Shown here: positions 21,087-33,620 of the stretch, one piece after another
How the letters are laid out: every line of letters starts with the position of its first letter
Numbering within the stretch: the first letter of the stretch is position 1
Assembly: GCA_047967505.1 (NCBI GenBank)
Contig: CM106540.1
Source of the DNA: Dipteris shenzhenensis
Lineage: Eukaryota; Polypodiophyta; Polypodiopsida; Gleicheniales
Reading direction: 5' to 3' (one strand)
Length of the DNA: 64,000 nt
Program-made: the position numbers and the translations under genes
Notes under the pieces: model-generated
The model's input: only the letters and a program-made list of their open reading frames with translations
Databases searched by the model: none
Told to the model about the DNA's origin: nothing

Positions 21087-22900
21087 ACACTGTCCTTAAT
21101 AAGGAGCTTTACCTCTTCTGCTCAAATTTCTTGCATGCAAATTGTGGGATGCATCGTTTCCATTATGGAAATGGATTTACCGCTAAGCACTCATGATTGT
21201 GTATTTGATAGTATGATTAACCTGTCGGAATCTGTGAAAGGGGAATATGAAGTACTGCCAGAAAGTCAGAATGCATCGCTGGGTCCAGAATCAATCAACA
21301 GAATGGTGCCCAGGACTCCTGGTCTTCACCAGGTTTTCCATAAGCTGGAAGGGTTCCCATTCTCTATAGCTTAAAATTTCTGTTGGTTGGAAAATTAAAA
21401 TCTTTCATCTGGAGTTATGCACCTGAGTTTCATCCTGGAGTGCAGCTGGAGAAAATAAACAGAGCCCTGTTCATAAGGTCCTCCAAAATCATGGAATGGT
21501 AATTTGGAAAACGAATTTGCCAATTGATCTAATTGCTCTTCAATTATATGGAGGAGAATGCTAGGCAGGGTTGTGGTTTGACACCTGCTTGCGCCTGTGA
21601 CTTGTGTTCATTGCAGGGAAGATTCCGATGTTGTGTGCTCCTGGGATGTGTACATTTTTTCTTCAATGAGCTGCTGGCTGGAACATTTGACAATTGATTT
21701 GTAGAAGGATGCCTAAGATTGGCTTGATTTTTTCATCGGCTTGACATTTCCAATTATTTCATGGAGGGGGCTTCAATGTGGCTTGAATGTAGTTCCCACA
21801 AACATACTTTTTTCCCACTAAAAGTGGTTTGAGGTGTAGCACGAGCAATTTCATATACGTTCAGAGGTCTATCATATGTACATATAACATGATTGGAAGA
21901 AGACAGCTTGACATGAGAGCCGGCATAGATGGAAATCCTGGAATGGATTGTCCAAGGTGTAGCATCGGGTTGTGGGTGGGGTTCTCAAGGGTTTTGAACA
22001 GCTGGACTGATGTTTTTTCAATCATTGTATGTTATTCAATAATCACTTGGTAGCATGAAGCTTGATTGGAGCGATTCTGCATCTGGCTGGCAAATGGTAG
22101 GTTGGATTTTTATTTCTTTTTTTTTTTTTGGTTCAATTTGGTAACTCTCTCTCTCCATGATTTCAACATTTCCTGCAGGCACTTAGGGACTTCCAATCTT
22201 GCTTGTACGATGCGTAAATATCAGTGGATCATGGCTGTATGAAAATGCCTAAAGGCTTGATGATTTCTGTATCCAGAGACGGCTCTGGTTATTGCTACCT
22301 GGTGATGATGTCAATAACCTGATGCATGTCTCTACTACATTTGATCACAGAAGGTTCAATGTCATTGAAGTATTTGTTTTGGCCCACATGCTATTTTACT
22401 GTTCTACTTTGATGTAACCCTCAGTTGGTTGTAGCTTTAGCTCAATCTCCTTTATTGTCCTTCCTCGTACACTTTTATTGAATTCTTTGTCTACTGAGAA
22501 ATGCAATAGTGCAATTATGCAGAATGGTCGCCAATGTCATTCTGGAATTAACCTTGTAGATGGTTTGCATCCCAAACAGCTCCTTCAATATGCAGGTAAG
22601 CCTCCCTCAAGGATGATCCAAGTTCTCCCTATGTGGAGACAAGATTGGCTCTTATCCCTGCTGCTCAGATACATTGGGTGTGCCTTCAAATGTACTTACT
22701 TTGCTCCATTAATTGGCAATATGTATGCCTTTCCAGTAGGTGCAATAATTGTTTCTCTACTAGAAACCATAAAATATGCAGTAGGTAGAACATTCGCAAT
22801 TATTGAGGTCAGGCATGGTCTCTAAAGTACACTAAGTATTAGTTTAGAAATTAAATTCCCAAACCATGCATAAAAAGAAGATACATTGGGTCTCTATCAT
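21087..22900 (+). other. 3' flank of the kinase gene, no further gene seen
   Basis: The sequence after the stop includes probable 3' UTR. Open frames at 21135-21374 and 22478-22825 show no recognisable domain and no clear splice context. A T-rich tract is at 22107-22130. Confidence 0.4.
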
Positions 22901-25900
22901 TGGTATTTGCATGAAGTTGTCAAAAATACCAAACAGGGATTATGAGCTATGTTGATCTCATAGGTGTAGGTATAGGTTTCATTGGACAACATGGTGAAAG
23001 ATGTGCACTCGGTAGTCCTCATCTTCCATGCAAGGTAGAGCCTTCTGTGTATTCCCACTACTTTGTATTGGCAACCGTAATGAGAAGTAATCTTCTTTTC
23101 TTGGCCTCATCAGAGTCATCAGAGCCTTTTTATCAGAGTCAGTCAGTTCTATATGGACAGAGTGTAGGGTAAATCTCCAGAACACACTTGATAACGTTCA
23201 TGAGAGTAAACATGAGGGTTTTTTTTGTGGAACTGCTAGGATTACCATTGTGTTCTCACATTCATTGGTGTTGAAGAATCTACGTATTTGTACAGCATTT
23301 TAGTGGCAAATCCATCTTTTTAGACTCTTACATTGGGAAAAAAATGTTCGCTACATTTATGAGTGATGTGGAGAGGCTTGTTGTTTTGAGAGTAACGCAT
23401 TTCATAGAAGCAAGTTTTATGCTGGGGGGCCACAACTATTAAAGGGTTCTAATGCTTGAAATTTTCAAGAGGGGATCTCTTCAGCATGTTGCAATGGCCA
23501 GCCATGGAGCAAAAAATCGTTTTTTTCTTAACGACCTTGTATTGCGTTGACACCTTGTGTTCTAGAAAAGGTTCTTTCAAGCAAAATTGAAATGCACTTT
23601 ATCAAATATATACATGGTCAGAAGTATATCCACAAACCGGTGATAGTGGGTATTATGAGTCACTTTATTACAACCTTCAATTGACAAACTCGAGTATCTT
23701 AAGCTTTCCACCCAAAGGCATATAGAGTATTCTTGTCTCCTCGTTGTTGTGAGAGCGCTTCCTTCTTTACCACACCATTGCTTCATTTTCTTATTCTTTT
23801 ACTCTACTCAGAGTACAAATCTTTGTCAAATAACTCTCGCCTCTTTATACTTATTGCTACTTCGATCTCACCTTATAGTTGTGCACTTTATTGCACTCTA
23901 CATTCAATAATAATTCATATCTTCTATACACATATTGCTTTTGCACACATATTATTTCATATCCAAAATGGATCTTTCCTCAATGATATCTCAAGCATGG
24001 CAAGATAGTTTTTAATGTAGAAGCGTTGGGAGAAAGAAGGGCTCTAGAGAATACAAGATTGCAAGGGAGAACTAAGCAAATTGATTGCAAATAGAGTAGA
24101 GCTATAGACTTTTTCAAGGACAATTTTATTAGCACACATTTTGGGCCATATCCTCAAGATGAAGCTAAAGCCATGGATGATGATAAAAAGATTTGCAGAG
24201 AAGAATTTCTAATTTCTTTATAATCTTTAAGGATTGTGGTCTTATTGAAGGTGATGATATGGACCAAGTAGAGACCCAAGTGACTTATGACAGAGAATAG
24301 ATCGTGATGCTTTCGGAAATTCTTAAGAGGATAGAAATGCTTTTTGTAACTCTTGCAAAGTATTTGTTGTTGACACCATCATAAAGTCCTTTGAGATTTT
24401 ACCTCTTGCCTTTTAAAACTTTGTAAGATGTTTATTTATACCATTATTAAGTCTTACAGATTTTACAGGACTCTCATGTAAGGTCATCTTTACTCGTAAT
24501 TGCTTTAAAATCCTTTTAATACTATAGTTTTACTTTATTTGCTTTAAAAGGCTTTCAAATTTTGTCAAATTTTGAAGAGTGTTTTTAAAAAAAATAGAGG
24601 GCTTTATTTTTCTACTTGTTTTACTCAAAAGTAATTATAAGAGCATACTAGTCCAAAATAAATGAATTAGGTGTTATACGTAGCATATGGGTTAGATATG
24701 AGGCATAATCAATTCCTTTCAGTTGTATTTTGATCACCTTTATAATCGTTTTAGTGCAATCATGAATTCCTAGAAGTCTAGTTTATAGTATAAAGTTTTG
24801 TCATAAATCATTATTAAAGTAGCATTAAAGACATATGGTATATTGAGTACATGCTTTATTTCATAACAATTTCAAAGAAGATGCATAGTTAAGGTAAGAA
24901 ATAAATATTGATAGTCTAATTGTATGCTCATAACATATCTTCTAGATTGTGTACAGAAATTTTGTTAAAAGAATGAGCAATGCAACTATGTTCTCTAATT
25001 TCTCAATAAAAAATACTTGTTGGGAGCATTTAGATCCAAAGTACCTACATCAAATTTTTTTAAGTTTCTCAAGTCTAGAGAGCACTCACCAAAGTTGCAA
25101 TCAATTGTTAGTTTTTCAATACTTCAATAGAGGCATTCCAACATTTTTTCTTATGATGAATTCAATTTCGAATAATTTTATATACCACATGGTGGATAAT
25201 ATTTCACAACTTGGTAAAGTATAGCTAATAACTATGAAAATAAACACACATCAAACGAGATGCATCAACTAGCAAGATAGTAAATAATAAAGATACTTAC
25301 AAAATACACTATGAAGCGACCCTTGCCATTTGTCCCAACCTGAGAAGGTTTGATCTTTTATTTCCATCACTTCTAAGGTGAGAAGGTTGGCGGTCCAATG
25401 GTCTCTCTTGAGGTCTTCCTTTACCAATCTTGCCCTTTCTGGAGTGCCAATCCTTCAAGCAAGTGATGTAGTATCTTATTGCTCATTTCCCATGATTTTA
25501 GATTCATGCATCACCCTAGCGCTATGATTATGATTTGAAAATGATATGAATGTTGATACAATCCCAAACATATGAAAAGGGTGTAGTTTACAGATTGACA
25601 AAGCTCTTAAGACCACAAATTTTCCTTAGGCCTTTAAGATCATGAACTCCAATCACACAACTCAACTTATATCTTCAAAAGCTCCAAGGCTACCTTCTTT
25701 CCTTTAACAAGAAGCATAGTAACCATTTCCTTTACCCGAAGGTCTGGCATAGGGAGTGGTTCCTTGTCTTTGCGCTCACAAGGCAGGGAGCTAGATGGAA
25801 CTACTCTTGAGGTACAAATGCCTGGACTCTCTCTAGAAAGAATTACTATGCTTCTTGCCTTGGGGAGACAAGTTCAAAGAACTAGAACATCAATAAATAA

Positions 25901-26400
25901 AGTAAAGACAATATTCTTAGCAATGTCAAGGACCAGGATTGTTGAGTATGTAGGATTGGAAGAGAAGCTGGGTTGTATGATTGCAGCTCATGACCTTCAT
26001 GAACCGAGGAGAAATTTTGGGTTTAGACAGACTAGTCACTATGTGAGCTACACCCTTTGCTCATGTTTGGGATTGGAGAATCATTCATACCATTTTTCGA
26101 TTATTTTCATAGCACTATGACGATGAACCAATATCAAAGTTGGTACATTGCAGTGCCTATGGTGGCGGCCGCTTTTGGTACTTCCTCCTCTAAACTTGCT
26201 TTACATGCGACCATTCTCGTTGAAGTGGGGCCTTCAAGGAGGAGGGATTTGTAGCATCCTTATGGATCAAGGGAGTCGGTGATGACAAGGGAACTACTGC
26301 AACCATTGAAGTCGGCTTATTACCCATATATTTTTGCCAAAGATGCGCCATTGATGTGTGGCCACCACTTGTCAAAGTTGCCATCCTCTCTCTCCAGTCT
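22901..26400. other. AT-rich DNA without supported genes
   Basis: Only short open frames occur and none looks like a known family. Around 25330-25460 the minus strand has a basic stretch (GKIGKGRPQERPLDR) that could be old gag, but the evidence is thin. Confidence 0.4.
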
Positions 26401-26419
26401 AGGAGTTAATTGATAACAC

Positions 26420-26940
26420 CATATCCTACCCAAGATGACTTCTTCCTCACTGGTTCCAATGGACATATGAAAAATTTAGGGTCAACCCCATGATTGATTG
26501 TAATGGGAACATAACCCATAACCTACATCGTTTGTCCATTTATAGATCTAATGGTAGTAGGTTGAGGGGTGAGAGGTACCTCCAGTAATCATTCCCATAC
26601 CTCTTGAGTGAGGAAATTGTGACTAGCCCTCGGGTCCACCAATGCATGAGTTGTGGTGGTTAATGGATTAGAGCCTTGCACCTGCACACACAACTTGATT
26701 GTTAGTTCACCAAAAGTGTTATAATTTTTTAGGGTAGCCTTATAAATTGTCATGACTGACTTTTGCCAAAGCTTGGCATTTCTATCCTTAACCTCCTCTT
26801 GGGCTTGTCTCTTGTCACGAGGGCAAGCTCCTTCTTTTGCTCCTTTTCACAATGGATGGCTTGGAGGGTTTCATGAGTTAGGGGTCCATAGTCACATGTT
26901 TAAGCTTATTGTTGTTGATACACACATGCAATTCAACTCC
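26420..26940 (-). pseudogene. Decayed gypsy gag-protease fragment
   Basis: The minus strand reads HALVDPRASHNFLTQEVWE near 26570-26655, a retropepsin active-site region where the Gly of D-x-G is Arg. After it come TTIRSINGQTM and YVPITINHGVDPKFFICPLE (26530-26440). The upstream stretch (26900-26760) holds an ELALVTRDKPKRRLRI basic segment, typical of the gag-protease linker. Several stops interrupt it. It lies downstream of the integrase fragment at 26956-27640 on the same strand, the wrong order for a single element. Two fragments or a rearrangement are therefore implied. Confidence 0.65.
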
Positions 26941-26955
26941 ATCGAGTGTCGCAAT

Positions 26956-27640
26956 TCAGTACATTCCTTGCAGAGTAATATCTACAACCTTGTATGGACC
27001 CATACCATGATACTTCAACTTTTGTTTAGTATTCCTTACACTATATAATAATGCAAGGTCACCTTTGTTGAGTTCCTTATTATTTAGGTTGCGATCAAAA
27101 CAACATTTCCTTCGTGATTTCTCAACCTTCTTGCGGTATGCAGTGCTTAATCTGGTTTCATCGAGCTTTTCAAATTCTATAAGCCTTTCAAGAATGGCCT
27201 CCTCATACAGTCTTTCTTTAATTGCCACCCGTAGGCTACGTACTACAAACTCATGGGCATTACCTCCTCTACCCCAAAAGCAAGACTGAACGGGTTACAA
27301 TTAGTTGTGACCTTATAAGTGGTACAATACACTCACAAGGTAGCAGTGACCTTGTTCTCTCAGTCATTTCGGTTGGCCTCTAGCATGCACATCATGATAT
27401 TACATAAGGTCTTATTTGAGCTCTTGTCGTGGCCATGTATTATGGACTGGAATTTTTTCTAAACAATCAGGAACTCACTCATAAGGATTTGTATGGTCTC
27501 ATTAACAAAGTGAGTCCATGCCAAAGGTACTATATCACATGCTTGGAAGCAATACTTGTTTGTTTTTTGTTCTACCCCCAAAGCCTTTAGTAAGTATGAG
27601 ACTTGCATGCTTACTTGATGCATGATGATGCTACATGACA
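26956..27640 (-). pseudogene. Decayed Ty3/gypsy integrase fragment
   Basis: Across frames the minus strand reads THFVNETIQILMSEFLIV (about 27545-27459), KSSNKTLCNIMMCMLE (about 27420-27370), then TTNCNPFSLAFGV (about 27310-27270). An open tail at 27228-26956 follows with ERLYEEAILERLIEFEKLDE, GDLALLYSVRN and YHGMGPYKVV. This is the integrase core from the second catalytic region to the end of the C-terminal domain, with at least three stops or shifts. No LTRs were recognised around it. Confidence 0.75.
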
Positions 27641-27699
27641 GATGTACAATTCCAAGCTGCTTCTCGGAAAGTAGATTCAAAGGCTTTTAAAAATGAGTA

Positions 27700-30600
27700 G
27701 ATTTTGTTGCATCATTGCAATAAATGTGTGTATAAAGAATACGTATGTATAAAGAATTTGTCTTATATTACTACTCTGCAAACTTTAGAGAACTCTTCAA
27801 CTTAGAAAACTCCCCATCACAACCAAACAACTATAGTTCTTGCATTGTATCTTCATGTGTAAACCTCTCCAATGGGGTTTTCGGCCATTATCTTATGACA
27901 AATGTGTGACACAATGGACTGCAAAAGTGGTTGGTCACACATGTGAACAACTAATTCAAAGTTTTAATTGGTACGGAAAATAACTTACACCATTTTGGTG
28001 ATAACCCAACTAGGGGCAAACACATCAAATTCTTGATTGTATCTCCCTTGTAGTGTAAAAGCTTGTGAATCTAGTGCAAGTGAGTGTTTTTGAACATGCT
28101 CTTGCATGCATTGGAGAATCTATTATGCCCAACCCTCATCATTTTTGTCCTATGACAACTTCTATTATGCCCAATTCTCATCATTGTTGTCCTATGACAG
28201 ATTCATAATTTTAAAGGCCTTTATATGCTCTTCTGAAATACCTTAATCCATTCCAACATTCAATGATCCCAACTCGACATGCACTATTTGAAGAAATCAA
28301 GAAAGACGTTGTCAAGATGCAAGTTTGCATAAAACTAGTGGGCATGCTAGTGCAACAAATAGAGCATGTATCAAATAGTGCATAGTGGCACAAAGAAGTT
28401 GATTCTTTTGCACCACATCTTTTCCTTGATTGCATCCTCTAGCTTGCGTTCTACCTTTGCCCTCATTTGTGCTCCTACCTTCTAGTGTGCATCAATGTAG
28501 TCCTCCCCGTAGTGCTCTTGTACCACTTGCTAGCATACCATATGTGTTGTCATGGGCTAGGATAGCCTATTAAGTAGCCTGATAGATAGTCCCACATGTT
28601 TTGGGTTAGTCTTTCCACGGATCAAGATCTCTTCTCTATAATGTCACAAAAGTAACATTTCTTATGAGACTACCCCGCTACTGTGATAACTTTAGATGAG
28701 ATCTGTTGTTGCTAGATTAGATAAATAGCATGCCAAAGAGAGAGGTGGAGGCCACAATAAAGAGCTTAGTTTTGGTGCACAATTTGAAAAGTAGGGTTAT
28801 AGAGGGCATGAAGAGGTTGCTAGAAGTAGATGTCCAAACTCATGAGCTTGTTAACATTGTGAAGTGGTAGTTTGATGCATTACTTTGGACTGAATCCCTC
28901 ATTGGCAATGTCTACACATGTTTTTTTTTTGTTCGAAAAATTATAGCTGTATATTATTTAATTGTCAACTTTTTACATCCTTGGAATCTTAAGAGATTTT
29001 CCATAAAAGTCCTTCACACATAAAGAATGTTCTAAAACAAAAAAGATTTTAGTATCTGGCTTTCACTCCTCTTCATCTTTGACCTTTTGGGAAATAGGGG
29101 TCTTTCTCTTGTCATCTCCGACATCATAGGTACATGCTCTTTTTTCTAGAGTACAACCACAAGAGGCAGATTTGGTGATTTTTTTTGCACATGGTTTAGG
29201 GAATCATGTGTTGCAAAACCATCATTTTTTGGTGATGTTAATGCATTGTAGATAGAGTGATGGCGTGCAATATTTTTCTATCCATGTGCTATATAGCAAG
29301 CTATAAGTAATTTGCAAGTATTAGGTTGATACTAGGATTGCCTAAGGAACCAGTTTTATCCTAAATAGCACTAGGATTGTGGATGTTGAGAGTATTGGTT
29401 CCTTGAAAGAAGACATTTCATAGAGAGGCAAAGCTATGAAAGAAGACATTTTACAAAACTTTAATTTTTAAAGAAATTGGATATACTACCTCGTTCCTCA
29501 AAATAAAGTGATGATCTAGGCATCATTTTCAGACTTTAGGATCCTATAAAATATCATTTCTATAATGGAATGTTATCTAATAAAAGTATTTGTATCTTGT
29601 GGAGGCTTGTTGTGCCAAAAAGGGGATCAATCTATAGAATGCTTGTTTTTAACAAATTTTTGGGAATCTTTACAAAAGAGTTCTTTTTGTTTGCCATTTT
29701 GATGCAACATCTTATTTCAAATGTAACATTGTTTAAGCATTTAACTAGGTAATATTTCTTCCCAACACTATAGATACAAGAGAATTGCAAAATTTAATAT
29801 TGGACACCATCTTTGCATCATCTTTTTGTTTTAGCTTGTAAGTTATTTAAATGATTATATATCATGTGTACTTTTGTCATACAGGCTCGGAGTGAGTGAG
29901 AAAATTACCAAAGTTTGAGTGAGTACATGAGTGATTGAGTGAGCGAGAAACACACATCATATACATTTTACGTGTACATTAAAATGTTTCACAATCCATT
30001 GAAGGACTTCTTTTAACCGGTTCACTTGAGGTCATGTCACATTTAGATTGGAATGTGACTTCCTGAGAAAATTCAAGCTTGGGAGCTGAAGAATGAGAAA
30101 GCCTTGGGAATGCTAGGACAAGATCTAGGCATGGACCATTTCCACCATGTGGATGTGTTAAAGATAGCTACTCAAAATTGGCACATGTTGGAAATGCACT
30201 TTTGTTAAAAGGTAAATAATTTGAAAATTCTTATCAAGTTGAAACTATTTGACCTACATATAGGACACAGTGAATACTCATGGACTCATCTCAACCACCT
30301 ATAATTACTAATGAAGCAACTACAAGTATTGGTGTAAAAAATTGAAAATGACTATAAAGGCGATATCGTTGATGAGTCTATGCCCATTTTATTCCAAGTT
30401 GGTGACCATATAGAGGGTAAATTTTGATTCACTAGACTTTTATAATGTTGTATCTATGTTGATGAGTGAAGTGCATAAGTGTGACACACTTCTACTTGGA
30501 GGTGAGATAGCATACGGTAGTGAAAGACAAAGGCAAGGTAAAAAGAAATTGTAACAAGAAGAATTTAGTCTATGAGTATTGTGAAAGAGAGGGCATTGCG

Positions 30601-30821
30601 GTGCAATTCTGCTACAAAAGAGAAAATGATACTCAAAGCAAGGACTCAAACACAAAAGCATGCATTGTGGAGAAAACACAAGAGGATAATTTTGTAGGCG
30701 TAGTGTAGGTAGACATGCCGATGATCAAAATTGAAGATGACTATGCTTTCTAGTTTTCCTATTCAAGATGGAGTTTTATGATGATTTTTTGTGATAGTCC
30801 TTGCTTCTTTTGTGCATGATG
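27700..30821. other. AT-rich DNA, no supported gene
   Basis: No intact or clearly decayed gene is seen. At 28921-28970 a T tract is followed by TTCGAAAAA, TAGC and TATATTA in the same order as in the 82-bp retroposon at 20157. This may be another 3' end of the same retroposon family. A weak zinc-knuckle-like stretch occurs near 30560-30640. Confidence 0.35.
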
Positions 30822-31001
30822 TGTGGGGGTTAAAGGTCACTGTGCCTTAACCCCAGTTATGTACAATACTCAAACACATATATAAATGAATGAAAAAAGA
30901 AGATTAGGGTGGTTCTGCACCCACCAAAACTTGTGTGGCTCTCTGTCTCTCTCTCTCTCTCTCTTCCTCTTCCGTTCTTGCTTCCGTTGAGAGCACTCTC
31001 A
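30822..31001 (+). repeat. 5' LTR of Copia-C
   Basis: It begins TGTGGGGGTTAAAGG and ends CTCTCA, followed after two bases by the primer binding site. It holds a TATATAAA box near 30879-30886 and a CT microsatellite at 30940-30965. The left edge is inferred from the TG and is not confirmed by a second LTR. Confidence 0.65.
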
Positions 31002-31003
31002 AC

Positions 31004-31015
31004 TGGTATCAGAGC
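31004..31015 (+). other. Primer binding site of Copia-C
   Basis: TGGTATCAGAGC, complementary to initiator-Met tRNA. Confidence 0.9.
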
Positions 31016-32443
31016 TCGGGTGATCTAGCTGAGCGTGCGTGAATGCTTGGAAGCTCAGCAGCTCTGTGGGAGGAAGGAGAAGCTCTGTGGGAAGCTTTGT
31101 GGGTGACTTTACTTGCATCCGAGTGTGCAGAGACCTTGGAGGAACCTTTGGAAAAGTCACTTTGGCTTTACGAAGTGGTTTTGAGAGCCTGTTAAGAGCT
31201 TTCAAAGAAAAAAGTCGTTTTTTGAGCTTTTCCCTGTTCCGTTCGATGACAGAGACTCCGTATTGACTTGTGGAGGCAACTATTGCTTGCTTTTGGTGTC
31301 CACATTACTTCAGGAGCTTGGAAACACCTTCATTCTTGAATCTGGGATCATTTCAGTGGATTTCTGACTCACTGTGTCAGTTCCTGCGTTTTTTGCCCGG
31401 GTGTTGGAACTCAAGTTTGGAGCAACCATTTGCAGATCTGTCAGTTCCGGTGGACTCAGGAGGTCCTAAAACTTCTATGTTGCTCATCATTCACACTCCG
31501 GTGGAGTTTACAGATAGCTCTATTTCCAAAAACGTTTTTCAGTCCGTGTGTTGGACCCAGTGATTGAGACCACGGTTTCCAAAACCGTCTGTCCCATTGC
31601 GTTCCGGACGCCCAAAAACCCCTACCTATCAGTTCTTGCGTGATTCGGTGGAGGATTTTCAGAGTTATAAATCTCTGTGTATTCGATTTCGTCTCTCTGT
31701 TATGCATTTTTCATACTAAGGTTTTGAAACCTTAGATTTATGCCACATGGCAGTGGATAAGTATTGACTCCCATTTCTCACTCATCGGTTGGGATTTTGG
31801 AGTTCTGGCAGAAGAGAGATATTTGTAGATTTTCTTGCTGAGTCCAATTATGCGATGGCGCCCATGTTTTGAAGCATCTCAGGTCCTATTTTCAGTAGCG
31901 CTCATTACCGTGGGACTATGATTTCTTGAGCATACCTTATGCAGATCACTCTGGTTGCAGTTTGAGCAGTGTGCGCTCATTCGTGGTGTGCATTGGGTTG
32001 CAGTGGATGATTTATAGGCCATTTGGATGCATTGCGGTCCTTGTTGGATGCGCTGATAGGCCCAAATTGCCTTGTGGGATGCTATTTTTATGGACGCTTT
32101 GCACATGGATGCTATTTTATGATGAGGGACAGCTTTGACACATTGCAGGTGATGCACTGATAGTGCTATGCTCTCTTGGATGAGATATTATTGATGCATA
32201 TGCCAGTGGACACGGTGTTTATGCTTGAGTCATTTGGCACTTATTGGCATTTTCTTTTGGGCTAGATTTGCTCATATGGATGCATAGTATATGCACATGA
32301 GTCAGATGCATCTTTTGATGCTTTGAGCTTTGAGCTTTGGTGATATTTCAGTCTATTGTGGCATACACATTTGGGTGCACCTAGTATTTGGTGTGATTCT
32401 CTCTTGCAGGCACTAGCATTTGGGATTTTGTTTCATTTGCATC
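31016..32443 (+). other. Leader of Copia-C, no supported gene
   Basis: Between the primer binding site and gag only short, unrelated open frames occur. The stretch 32140-32400 repeats TTTGGCACTTATTGGCA and GATGCATATG-like words. Confidence 0.55.
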
Positions 32444-32887
32444 ATGGCATCCTCTTCCACGTCTGAAAAGGAGTTTTTCAGCATTAAAAAGTTTGATGGG
32501 ATAAACTTTTCTTTGTGGAAAGAACAAATAAGGGATGTGCTTATTCAAAAGAAGCAGATTAAACCCTTGGCAGGGATTGAAGCTAAGCCTGCAAATATGT
32601 CTGAGGATGATTGGAATGAGTTGGATGCATTAGCAAAGTCTACTATTAGACTTCATCTTGCAGAGTCAGTTTATTTCACAGTAGTAAATGAGCAGACTAC
32701 AGAAGATTTGTGGAAGAAACTGTGTGCCACTTATGAGAAGGAAACTGCCTCTAATAAAGTTTACCTCATGAAGAGGTTGTTTGAGCTGCAAATGAAGGAA
32801 GGGGTCTCCATTGCTTCTCATTTGAATGAATTCAATATTATTTTCAGCCAGCTTCAGGCTCAGAAAATGAATTTTGATGCGGACTTG
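32444..32887 (+). pseudogene. gag: Copia-C gag, 3'-truncated
   Basis: Start ATG at 32444 (MASSSTSEKEFFSIKKFDG). Typical copia gag features follow: FDGINFSLWKEQIRDVL (DUF4219-like N-terminus), then AKSTIRLHLAESVYF, TTEDLWKKLCATYE and LMKRLFELQMKEGVSIASHLNEF (UBN2-type core). After MNFDADL at about 32887 the frame runs into mosaic repeat (YYSRRGIPVIIGEW) and ends at 32968. The upstream codons from 32420 are in frame but not gag-like. About 148 of the usual 230-350 gag residues remain, without the zinc knuckle. Confidence 0.85.
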
Positions 32888-33620
32888 TACAAATGTTTAC
32901 CCTACTATTCTAGGAGGGGTATTCCAGTGATCATAGGAGAGTGGTGTCCGATTCCAATCGACATGTGAGTTTGACGATCTCAGAGACTGACACAATTCCA
33001 TATGATCTCTACACAATGGAGACAGTGATCACTACATAAAAGAATGCACATGTGAGTTTAGGATTCCTTGTGCACCACTGCCATTCTCCACTGGTGGCAT
33101 TCTATAATGGCAAAACTGCCAATCCACATGAGTTTATGATTCCTTGTGCTTGTTTTTAGGTCATGGTATGAGATTGGCACCACTACCATTCTCCACTGTT
33201 GGCATTCTCCATAGGGATTAACACAATTCCATATGATCTCTACACAGCGGAGATAGTGACCACTACATAGAAGAATGCACATGTGAGTTTAGGCTTCTCA
33301 ATGCCATTTCTTAGGGCCTAATAAGAGATTGGCACCACTACCATTCTCTTGTACAAATGTTTACCCTACCATTCTAGGAGGGGTATTCCAATGATCATAG
33401 GCGAGTGGTGTCCGATTCCAATCCACATGTGAGTCTGATGATCTCAGTATAATTATGTAGGTGCCACCATGAGTTTGGCATCACTGCCATTCTCCACAAG
33501 TGGTTGTCTAGACAAACTAAACCTATAGATTGACATTCCAAGGCCTAATAAGAGATTGACACAATTCCATATGATCTCTACACAGTGGAGACAGTGATCA
33601 CTACATAGAAGAATGAGCAT
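32888..33620 (+). repeat. Mosaic repeat block, left copy, ending at an inversion breakpoint
   Basis: It is built from the same modules as 51694-61138: ACAAATGTTTACCC...GGAGGGGTATTCC, ATTGACACAATTCCATATGATC, GGAGACAGTGATCAC, GAATGCACATGTGAGTTTAGG and GGCACCACTACCATTCTC. It joins Copia-C gag on the left and stops inside a module (GAATGAGCAT) at 33620, where inverted Copia-A begins. Confidence 0.9.

Larger units (their letters stand above)
30822..32887 (+). mobile_element. Copia-C: 5' end of a Ty1/copia element, truncated in gag
   Basis: LTR, primer binding site, a leader of about 1.4 kb and a gag start are present. Protease, integrase, RT and 3' LTR are missing. The element stops in gag at about 32887, where the mosaic repeat begins (shared bases ACTTG at the junction). 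No matching 3' part was found elsewhere in the window. Confidence 0.8.

Noticed and set aside
22478-22825. 115-codon plus-strand open frame after the kinase gene
   Set aside because: No recognisable domain. Probably chance in 3' flank or intergenic DNA.
25764-26120. 118-codon plus-strand open frame
   Set aside because: No family features, and it lies near decayed gypsy sequence. Likely chance.
30520-30708. Zinc-knuckle-like copia gag remnant (YEYCEREG...CYKREND)
   Set aside because: Only two Cys and no His are in register, and surrounding frames show no gag core. Too weak to annotate.
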